A stretch of DNA of 61,605 bases, taken from positions 1 through 61,605 of the forward strand of contig DASTRY010000006.1 in NCBI GenBank assembly GCA_035760965.1, written 5' to 3'. The stretch is from JADGHX01 sp035760965. GTDB taxonomy: Bacteria; Pseudomonadota; Gammaproteobacteria; Steroidobacterales; Steroidobacteraceae. How positions within the stretch are numbered: the first letter of the stretch is position 1; every line of letters starts with the position of its first letter. The position numbers and the translations under genes are program-made. Below the pieces are notes generated by a model. The model saw nothing but the letters and a program-made list of their open reading frames with translations. It was not told the DNA's origin and searched no databases. Positions 55,705 through 61,605 of this stretch are shown here, in pieces.

Positions 55705-55723
55705 TCGGCAATATTCTTGCCGA
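55705..55723. promoter_or_regulatory. Palindromic Lrp-type site between E1 and the Lrp-family gene
   Basis: TCGGCAA (55705-55711) and TTGCCGA (55717-55723) are perfect 7-bp arms around TATTC. An additional half-site TTGCCG is at 55676-55681. The distance and the A/T centre resemble Lrp/AsnC operators, and the site lies in the divergent region that would serve both the regulator and the bkd operon. Confidence 0.55.
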
Positions 55724-55739
55724 TCCAGCGGAGCACGCA

Positions 55740-56213
55740 ATGGCCAAGACCCTCGACCGCCTCGACCGCCGCATCCTCGATGAGCTGCAGCTCGACGCTC
55801 GCATTTCAAATCAGGAGCTCGCCAAGCGCGTCGGGCTCTCGCCCGCGCCCTGCTGGCGCCGCCTCCGCCGTCTCGAGAAAGAGGGCCTGATCGCCGCGCA
55901 CGTGACGCTGCTGAATGCGCCTGCGATCGGACTGCCAATCAATGCGTACGCGATGGTGTCGCTCGAGAACCATCACCCCGAGAGTGTCCGCCAGTTCGAT
56001 CAGATGGTCGCGGAGCGGCCGGAGGTGCTCGAGTGCCATTCGATGAGCGGAACTAACGATTACCTCCTGCGCATCGTCGCGGCGAGCATCGAGGCGTACG
56101 AGAAGTTCATGAGCACGCATCTGCTGCAGCTGCGCGCAGTTCGTTCGGTGAACACGAGTTTCGTGCTCCGTACGAAAAAGTTCACCACCCGCTTGCCCGT
56201 TGTCTCTAAATAG
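55740..56213 (+). CDS. Lrp/AsnC-family regulator, BkdR-like
   Basis: A 157-residue regulator. The N-terminal helix-turn-helix is LDRLDRRILDELQLDARISNQELAKRVGLSPAPCWRRLRRLEKEGLI (about 4-50), and the C-terminal ligand-binding RAM domain follows (YAMVSLENHHPESVRQFD; GTNDYLLRIVAASIEAYEKFM). It is divergent from the E1-E2 operon, as in Pseudomonas where BkdR activates bkd genes in response to branched-chain amino acids. GGAG precedes the start. The palindromes in the shared intergenic region are its likely target. Confidence 0.88.
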   Translation: MAKTLDRLDRRILDELQLDARISNQELAKRVGLSPAPCWRRLRRLEKEGLIAAHVTLLNAPAIGLPINAYAMVSLENHHPESVRQFDQMVAERPEVLECHSMSGTNDYLLRIVAASIEAYEKFMSTHLLQLRAVRSVNTSFVLRTKKFTTRLPVVSK

Positions 56214-56334
56214 GCGCGCCTCACAATCGAGACGACGATTCGTACGTTCGTGCGCAAGAAGTACTTGAGCAATTCTTCTGATGGCTATAGCCTACGGAAC
56301 CTCAGCCTGTTGGGGAATGAACCCCATCCATCGA

Positions 56335-56348
56335 ACAGGGAGCAGGGA
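56335..56348 (+). promoter_or_regulatory. Two GGA motifs over the csrA ribosome site
   Basis: ACAGGGA (56335-56341) and CAGGGA (56343-56348) overlap the Shine-Dalgarno region seven bases before ATG 56355. The first matches the core of the CsrA-binding consensus ACARGGA. Further upstream a small hairpin GGGG/CCCC (56313-56326) contains another GGA. Occupancy by CsrA would block its own translation. Confidence 0.5.
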
Positions 56349-56354
56349 GAAACG

Positions 56355-56567
56355 ATGTTGATACTGATGAGGCGAGCGGGCGAATCCATCCACATCGGCT
56401 CGGATATCGTCGTGACACTGGTGAGTCTCGATCGCAGCCGCGCGCGGATCGGGATTCAGGCGCCACGCGAGATCCCGGTCGATCGCGAGGAGATTGCCAA
56501 GCGCAAGCAGGCGGGCGATCCGCCTTCCGACCAGAACGATCCCGCCGGCAAGGACGAAGTCGACTAG
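56355..56567 (+). CDS. csrA: Carbon storage regulator CsrA
   Basis: A 70-residue RNA-binding regulator. It begins MLILMRRAGESIHIGSDIVV, with Arg6/Arg7 and Gly-Glu as in CsrA, and has IGIQAPREIPVDREEIAKRK with the key RNA-binding VHREEI-like helix (here VDREEI; Asp replaces His). The C-terminal tail is acidic and Pro/Asp-rich. The upstream frame extension is not CsrA-like. It could be a second CsrA paralogue, since the canonical gene lies by alaS or tRNA-Ser in many gammaproteobacteria. The 3' neighbour, an RND pump gene, is convergent. Confidence 0.9.
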   Translation: MLILMRRAGESIHIGSDIVVTLVSLDRSRARIGIQAPREIPVDREEIAKRKQAGDPPSDQNDPAGKDEVD

Positions 56568-56579
56568 CCCGGCGAGTGC

Positions 56580-59500
56580 CTAGCTGACATCGGGGCCGAC
56601 GTCGTGCCGCGGGCCCTCCGCGGCACGAGGTTCGGCGGTGGCGAGCTTGCCCTCGCCTTCCCGCAGCTTCTCGATGAGGCGCGTCCAGTAGCGGGGTGAA
56701 CGCGTGTTGCGCGCGACCAGCGTGTAAACCGCAGGCACGACGATGAGCGTGAGCATCATCGAGATCAGCACGCCGTAGAGCACGACGGCGCCGATCGGTT
56801 TGCGGTTCTCCGCGCCGGCCCCCACGGCGAGCAGCAGCGGGATCGCGCCAAAGGCGCTGCAGAGGCTCGTCATCAGCACGGGACGCAGACGCGTCGCCGC
56901 GGCCGAGACGATTGCCTGCATGAACTCGACGCCGCGGTCGCGCAGCTGATTGGCGAACTCGACGATGAGCACGCCGTTCTTCGCCGCGAGCCCGATCAGC
57001 ATCACGATCGCGACCTGGCTGTAGATGTTGATCGAGATCCCGTGCAGCCACATGCCCACGGCCGCGCCGACCATGGCGAGCGGCACCGTGGTCATGATCA
57101 CGAAGGGCAGCGTGAAGCTCTCGAACTGCGCGGCCAGCACGAGGAAGACGACGAGCAGCGCCCCGGCGAGCGTCCAGTACATCGACTGGCTCGACTTCAG
57201 GTACTCGCTCGCCTCGCCGTCGAAGGACAGCTTCGCGCTCGCCGGCAGCTGCGTTTCCACCGCCTTGGTGAAGAAGTCCACCGCCTCGCCCATCGAATAT
57301 CCCGGCGCGAGCCCGGCGCTGATGGTGATCGAGCGCAGCCGGTCGAAGCGGTTGCGCTGCGCGGAGGTGGCCAGCTCCTCCATCTTCACGACGCTCGCGA
57401 GCGGGATCAGCGTGCCGCGCTCCGACCGCACGTAGAGCTTGTCGAGATCGGTGGGCGAAGCGCGGTCTTCGCTGCGCCCCTGCAGGATGACGTAGTACTC
57501 GCGTCCCTCCTTGATGAACGTGGTCACGATGCGCGAGCCGAGCATCGTTTCCAGCGTCCGGCCCACGACCTCGAGCGACACGCCGAGCTCCGCGGCGCGC
57601 GCGCGGTCGACGGACACGCGGATCTGCGGCTTGCGCTCCTTGTAGTCGGTATCGAGGTTCACGAGCCCCGGGTTCGAGGACGCGTAGGCGATGAGCTTGT
57701 TGGCCCACTGCGAGAGCGTCTCGTAATCCGGCCCCTGGATCACGGCCTTGAAGGGATCGCTGTTGCCCCAGTTGAAGGCCGTCGGAAGGATCACGTTCGC
57801 GCGCACGCCCGGCAGCTCCGCCACGGCTCGGCGCAGCGACGCCCCGATCTCCTCGGCGGAGCGCTCGCGCTCGCCCCAGTCGTTCAGCACGACGAACGCC
57901 TGAACACGATTTACCTCTCCGACGCCGCCCCCGCCGCCGCCTCCCGGCACGCGGATGTTGAAGCGCTGGATGTCCCCGCGCTTCATCTCGCGCTCGATGA
58001 TGTCCTCGAGCTGGCGCGCGTAGTTATCCATGTATTGCAGCGAGGCGCCTTCCGGTCCGAGCAGAATGATGCGCACGGCGCCGCGATCGTCGTTCGGTGT
58101 GCTCTCACTCTGAAAAGTAAACATCACCGCGAGCGCGGCGGTGAAGGCGAGGACCGCGACGATGACGACCGCCCAGCAGTGTTTGAGCGCCCGCCGCAGC
58201 ACCCCCTCGTACCAGCCGGAGAGCGTGTGGAACAGCTGGTGAACGTGATCGGCGACGCGACTGCGGATCGCACCGCCCCTGAAGAGCTGAGAGGTCAGCA
58301 TCGGCGTGAGCGTCAGCGCGATGAGGCACGAAAACAGAATCGACGCTGCCAGCGTGAACCCGAACTCACTGAACAGCCGCCCGACGCGGCCGCCGAGGAA
58401 GGAGATCGGCACGAACACGGCGGACAGCACGAGCGTCGTCGCGATGACCGCAAAGCCGATCTCGCGGCTGCCGTCGATGGCGGCGAGCAGGCTCGGTTCG
58501 CCGCGCTCGATGCGTCGATAGATGTTCTCGAGCACGACGATCGCATCGTCGACGACGAGCCCGATCGCCAGCACCATCCCGAGGAGCGTGAGCACGTTCA
58601 GCGTGAAGCCCATCGCGCTCATCGCAAAGCACGCCGCGAGGATGGAAATGGGGATCGTGATCGCCGGGATCAGCGTCGCGCGCCAGTTGCCGAGGAACGC
58701 GTACATCACCGCCAGCACGAGCGTGAACGAGATGCCGAGCGCGACCAGCACCTCGTGCAGCGACGCCTCGATGAACACCGCGCGGTCCATGTTGATGCCG
58801 AGCTGCGTGCCCGGCGGCAGGTCCTTGTTGAGCGCCTCGATTTCGGCGCGCGCGTGCTTCGCCACCTCCAGCGCATTGGCATTCGCCTGCGGCTCGAGAC
58901 CGATGGTGACGCCGGGAATGCGGTTGGTGCGTGCGATGGTGCGCTCGTTCTCGGCGGCGAGCTCGACTTCGGCCACGTCGGCAAGCTTCACGAGATAGCC
59001 TTCCGGGCCGCGGCCGACGATGAGGTTGCGAAAGTCGTCCGCGGTCTCGAAGCCCGTCACCGTGTTCAGCACGAACTCGCGATTGCGCGACTCGATGCGG
59101 CCCGCCGGGATCTGCACGTTCTCCTTGCGCAGCGCGTCCTCGATGTCGCTCACGGTGAGCGCATGCGCGGCGAGCGCGGTGCGATCGATCCAGATACGCA
59201 TGGCGTAGCGCCGGTCGCCCGAGAGGCGTACGCGGGCCACGCCAGGCAGCGCGGCGAACCGATCGACGACGTAGCGCTCGGCGTAGTCCGTGAGCTCGAG
59301 ACTGGTGAGCGTGTCGCTCGAGAGGCTCACGAAGATGATCGGCTCCGCGTTCGCGTCGGCCTTCGAGATCTCCGGCGGATCGGCTTCCTGCGGCAGCGTG
59401 TTGACCACGCGGCCGACGCGGTCGCGGATGTCGTTGGCCGCCTCGTCGATGTCGCGATCGAGATCGAACTCGACCGAGATCTGCGAGCGCTCGTCCGAGC

Positions 59501-59756
59501 TGGAGGAGCGCAGCTTGTCGATGTGCTCGATGCCGGCGATCCGGTCCTCGATCGGCTGCGTCACCTTCGTCTCGATGATCTGCGGGGCCGCCCCCCGGTA
59601 CCGTGTTTCCACGGAGACGACCGGCGGGTTCACGTCCGGCAGCTCGCGGATGCTCGCCCACAGCCGCACCACCCCGATGAGGCCGATGACCACCAGCATC
59701 ATGCTGATGACGGCCGCGAAGATCGGGCGGTGGATCGAGACCTCGGAAATCCGCAT
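56580..59756 (-). CDS. RND efflux transporter permease (HAE-1/AcrB-like)
   Basis: A 1058-residue inner-membrane proton antiporter with 12 helices and two large periplasmic loops. The N-terminal helix (PIFAAVISMMLVVIGLIGVV), the proton-relay aspartates in GMVLAIGLVVDDAIVVLENIYRR (about 393-415), the conserved GISFTLVLAVMYAFLGNWRATLIP, and Lys in the C-terminal half (GLAAKNGVLIVEFANQLRD) are all present. A run of eight glycines or nearly so sits in the second periplasmic loop. The usual membrane-fusion and outer-membrane partners are not adjacent, so it must use components from elsewhere or lie at an operon end. The start is 23 bases from the divergent FAD-enzyme gene. Confidence 0.93.
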   Translation of the reverse strand: MRISEVSIHRPIFAAVISMMLVVIGLIGVVRLWASIRELPDVNPPVVSVETRYRGAAPQIIETKVTQPIEDRIAGIEHIDKLRSSSSDERSQISVEFDLDRDIDEAANDIRDRVGRVVNTLPQEADPPEISKADANAEPIIFVSLSSDTLTSLELTDYAERYVVDRFAALPGVARVRLSGDRRYAMRIWIDRTALAAHALTVSDIEDALRKENVQIPAGRIESRNREFVLNTVTGFETADDFRNLIVGRGPEGYLVKLADVAEVELAAENERTIARTNRIPGVTIGLEPQANANALEVAKHARAEIEALNKDLPPGTQLGINMDRAVFIEASLHEVLVALGISFTLVLAVMYAFLGNWRATLIPAITIPISILAACFAMSAMGFTLNVLTLLGMVLAIGLVVDDAIVVLENIYRRIERGEPSLLAAIDGSREIGFAVIATTLVLSAVFVPISFLGGRVGRLFSEFGFTLAASILFSCLIALTLTPMLTSQLFRGGAIRSRVADHVHQLFHTLSGWYEGVLRRALKHCWAVVIVAVLAFTAALAVMFTFQSESTPNDDRGAVRIILLGPEGASLQYMDNYARQLEDIIEREMKRGDIQRFNIRVPGGGGGGGVGEVNRVQAFVVLNDWGERERSAEEIGASLRRAVAELPGVRANVILPTAFNWGNSDPFKAVIQGPDYETLSQWANKLIAYASSNPGLVNLDTDYKERKPQIRVSVDRARAAELGVSLEVVGRTLETMLGSRIVTTFIKEGREYYVILQGRSEDRASPTDLDKLYVRSERGTLIPLASVVKMEELATSAQRNRFDRLRSITISAGLAPGYSMGEAVDFFTKAVETQLPASAKLSFDGEASEYLKSSQSMYWTLAGALLVVFLVLAAQFESFTLPFVIMTTVPLAMVGAAVGMWLHGISINIYSQVAIVMLIGLAAKNGVLIVEFANQLRDRGVEFMQAIVSAAATRLRPVLMTSLCSAFGAIPLLLAVGAGAENRKPIGAVVLYGVLISMMLTLIVVPAVYTLVARNTRSPRYWTRLIEKLREGEGKLATAEPRAAEGPRHDVGPDVS

Positions 59757-59762
59757 GTATCG

Positions 59763-59772
59763 AGTTTACTAT
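59763..59772. promoter_or_regulatory. Overlapping divergent -10 boxes between the RND and LhgO-like genes
   Basis: On the plus strand TACTAT (59767-59772) ends seven bases before ATG 59780; on the minus strand TAAACT (59768-59763) ends six bases before the RND start at 59756. The gap between the two start codons is only 23 bases, so both messages are predicted to be leaderless and any -35 elements lie inside the opposite gene. Confidence 0.35.
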
Positions 59773-59779
59773 GCGGTCG

Positions 59780-60877
59780 ATGGAGGAAGTCGAAGTCGTC
59801 ATCGCCGGCGCGGGGGTCATCGGGCTCGCCATTGCGCGCGCGCTCGCGCAGGCCGGCCGCGAGGTCCTGATCCTCGAAGCCGCGAACGCCTTCGGCACCG
59901 AGACCAGCTCGCGCAACAGCGAGGTCATCCACGCGGGCATCTACTATCCGCGCGGCTCGCTCAAGGCACGGTTCTGCGTCGCGGGCCGTGACCTGCTCTA
60001 CGAGTACTGCGAAGCGCACGGCGTCCCGCACCGACGCTGCGGCAAGCTCATCGTGGCGACCTCCGAGGGGCAGCTCGCGGAGCTCAAGAAAATCCGGGCC
60101 GCCGCGCACGCGAACGGTGTCGAGCTGCAGCTACTGAGTGCTGCGCAGGCATGCGCAATGGAGCCGGAGCTGCGGTGCGTCGGCGCCCTGCACTCCGCCG
60201 CCACCGGGATCGTGGATTCGCACGCCTACATGCTCAGCCTGCTCGGAGAGGCGGAACGCCACGGCGCGACGCTCGTGTGTGACAGCCCGGTTGCCGGCGC
60301 TCGCGTCGATGGCGATCACATCATCGTGCAGGTGCCGAGCACGCGCACCGAGCTGCGCGCACGTTGGTTCATCAACAGCGCCGGGCTCGACGCGCCCGCG
60401 CTGGCGCAGCGGATCGAGGGATTCCCGGCGGCACACGTGCCGCGTGCGTACTTCGCAAAGGGCAACTACTTCATGCTGGCCGGGCGCTCACCGTTCAGCC
60501 GCTTGGTGTATCCCGTGCCGGAGCCCGGCGGATTGGGTGTGCACCTCACGCTCGATCTTGCGGGCCGAGCGCGCTTTGGGCCGGACGTGCAGTGGGTGCA
60601 GACGCGCGACTACAGCGTCGATCCCAAGCGCAGCGAGCGCTTCTACGGAGCGGTTCGGAGCTACTGGCCCGCGCTCCCGGACGGCGCGCTGGAGCCGGCC
60701 TATGCGGGGATGCGGCCGAAGATCTCAGGCCCCGGCGAGCCGAACGCCGACTTTCGGATCGACGGACCGGCCGTACACGGTGTGCCCTCGGTGATCAACC
60801 TGTTCGGCATCGAGTCGCCGGGCCTCACGGCCTCGCTCGCCATCGCCGCCCACGTCGCGAGTCTCGCTCGCGACTGA
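59780..60877 (+). CDS. FAD-dependent oxidoreductase, L-2-hydroxyglutarate oxidase-like
   Basis: A DAO-fold flavoprotein of 365 residues. FAD loop VVIAGAGVIGLAIARALAQAGREVLILE (about 5-32), TSSRNSEVIHAGIYYPRGSLKARFCVAGRDLLYEYC (the LhgO-type ARNSGVIHAGIYY segment), DSHAYMLSLLGEAERHGA, WFINSAGLDAP and a final INLFGIESPGLTASLAIAAHV are seen. LhgO oxidises L-2-hydroxyglutarate to 2-oxoglutarate; close relatives act on other 2-hydroxy acids. ATG 59780 is chosen by the TACTAT box seven bases upstream, over the in-frame ATG at 59771 that lies in the box. It is convergent with cysNC, two bases apart. Confidence 0.82.
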   Translation: MEEVEVVIAGAGVIGLAIARALAQAGREVLILEAANAFGTETSSRNSEVIHAGIYYPRGSLKARFCVAGRDLLYEYCEAHGVPHRRCGKLIVATSEGQLAELKKIRAAAHANGVELQLLSAAQACAMEPELRCVGALHSAATGIVDSHAYMLSLLGEAERHGATLVCDSPVAGARVDGDHIIVQVPSTRTELRARWFINSAGLDAPALAQRIEGFPAAHVPRAYFAKGNYFMLAGRSPFSRLVYPVPEPGGLGVHLTLDLAGRARFGPDVQWVQTRDYSVDPKRSERFYGAVRSYWPALPDGALEPAYAGMRPKISGPGEPNADFRIDGPAVHGVPSVINLFGIESPGLTASLAIAAHVASLARD

Positions 60878-60879
60878 GC

Positions 60880-61605
60880 TCACGAATCGACGATCGCTCG
60901 CTCGCGCAGCGTTTCGAGCACGCGCCGCGCGGCGTCTTCGGCCGTTCCCTCGGCGGTGCTCACCGTGAGCTCGGCGTTCTCGGGCGGCTCGTACGGCGAA
61001 TCGATGCCGGTGAAGTTCTTGATCTTGCCTTCCTGCGCCCGCGCATAGAGCCCCTTGGGATCACGCCGGATGCATTCCTCGAGCGGGGTGTCGACGAAGA
61101 TCTCGACGAACTCTTCGGCCCCGACCAGCTCGCGCACCATGCGCCGCTCCGCGCGGAACGGCGAGATGAACGAGCACAGCACGATGAGCCCCGCATCCAC
61201 GAAGAGCTTCGCCACCTCACCCACGCGGCGGATGTTCTCCACGCGGTCCGCATCTGTGAATCCGAGGTCGCGGTTCAACCCGTGGCGCACGTTGTCGCCA
61301 TCGAGCATGTAGGTGTGCGCGCCGCGCGCGTGCAGCTCGCGTTCGACAATGTTCGCGATCGTGCTCTTGCCGGACCCCGACAAGCCCGTGAACCACAGGA
61401 TCACGGGCCTGTGCCCGTTCAGCCGGATGCGCGAGGCCTTGTCGACCAGCAGATCCTGACGATGGATGTTCGTGGCACGCCGCAGACCGAAGGTGATCAT
61501 GCCGGCGCCGGCAGTCGCATTCGTGAAGCGGTCGATGAGAATGAACGCGCCCGTGTCGCGATTCTCGGTATACGGATCGAACGCCACGGGCGTGGCCGTG
61601 GCGAC
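60880..61605 (-). CDS. cysNC: CysNC: sulfate adenylyltransferase large subunit / APS kinase (3' part)
   Basis: The frame is still open at the right edge, so the gene is cut. About 35 residues at the window edge (AFDPYTENRDTGAFILIDRFTNATAGAGMI) are the C-terminal end of CysN, the GTPase subunit of ATP sulfurylase. They continue without a stop into a complete APS kinase: Walker A WFTGLSGSGKSTIAN, DGDNVRHGLNRDLGFTDADRVENIRRVGEVAKLF, and IFVDTPLEECIRRDPKGLYARAQEGKIKNFTGIDSPYEPP. Hence it is a NodQ-type fusion. It supplies APS and PAPS for the cys genes at 42-50 kb. cysD would be further right. Confidence 0.94.
   Translation of the reverse strand, partial: VATATPVAFDPYTENRDTGAFILIDRFTNATAGAGMITFGLRRATNIHRQDLLVDKASRIRLNGHRPVILWFTGLSGSGKSTIANIVERELHARGAHTYMLDGDNVRHGLNRDLGFTDADRVENIRRVGEVAKLFVDAGLIVLCSFISPFRAERRMVRELVGAEEFVEIFVDTPLEECIRRDPKGLYARAQEGKIKNFTGIDSPYEPPENAELTVSTAEGTAEDAARRVLETLRERAIVDS

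Noticed and set aside
57042..59870. 942-codon open frame antisense to the RND permease
   Set aside because: It mirrors the codon structure of the permease; the translation is charged low complexity without a fold signature.

Overview
The window is GC-rich, dense, ordinary chromosome from a proteobacterium, most likely a gammaproteobacterium of the Xanthomonadales/Nevskiales/Steroidobacterales grade. This is inferred from gene content and order: uvrC-pgsA-tRNA-Gly-tRNA-Cys, a PhoPQ pair, purB near nudJ-mnmA, a thrABC operon with fused ThrA, cysB divergent from cysH, MsrPQ, and CysI followed by a DUF934 gene. No CRISPR array, phage or conjugative module was seen. The only mobile DNA is the 3' end of an IS256/mutator-type transposase at the left edge, next to the 3' end of tRNA-Cys.

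Layout. 0-7 kb: IS end, two tRNAs, pgsA, uvrC, a family-5 uracil-DNA glycosylase, icd and malate synthase A, all on the minus strand after the IS. 7.3-14.7 kb (minus): class-II DAHP synthase, phoQ, phoP, a PepSY protein, a glycine-zipper envelope protein, mazG, a CoA-pyrophosphatase-type Nudix gene and fumC. 14.8-23.9 kb (plus): purB, a DUF7931-like gene, nudJ, mnmA, acnA, a HAD phosphatase and msrPQ. 23.9-29.5 kb: tryptophan dioxygenase, a YgjP-type peptidase and fadH (minus), then an ABC-2 exporter (plus). 29.5-38 kb: a TPR lipoprotein-like or secreted protein, tatD, an M20 peptidase, a NERD protein and thrABC. 38.3-42.4 kb: xdhC/mocA-type molybdenum genes, a MarR regulator with a Cys-rich tail, and a coupled maoC-citE-DUF7009 operon. 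42.6-50.2 kb: sulfate assimilation cluster (cysI, DUF934, cysB, cysH, cysG, cysK, a ferredoxin-NADP reductase). 50.4-61.6 kb: modBC, branched-chain 2-oxoacid dehydrogenase E2 and fused E1 with a divergent Lrp-type regulator, csrA, an RND pump, an L-2-hydroxyglutarate-oxidase-like gene, and the 3' end of cysNC.

How it fits together. The cys genes can take sulfate activation products to cysteine: CysNC (right edge) makes APS/PAPS, the Fe-S type CysH reduces APS, CysI reduces sulfite with siroheme made by CysG, and CysK makes cysteine. There is no CysJ, and an FNR-type flavoprotein sits in the cysH operon, so CysI is probably ferredoxin-fed. icd, acnA, fumC and aceB supply TCA/glyoxylate steps. 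Molybdenum recurs (MsrP, XdhC/MocA, ModBC).

The most informative non-coding signals are an identical 8-mer (ATAACCGG) exactly 59 bp upstream of the -10 boxes of both cysI and cysH; perfect palindromes in the cysI, marR, fumC/purB and bkd promoter regions; a 10+10 bp inverted repeat between cysB and cysH; and a recurring -10 box only 7-10 bases before start codons, which predicts leaderless mRNAs. I did not find a clearly new defence or mobile system. The nearest candidates for undescribed biology are the Cys-rich MarR protein, the maoC-citE-DUF7009 operon and the DUF7931-like protein.
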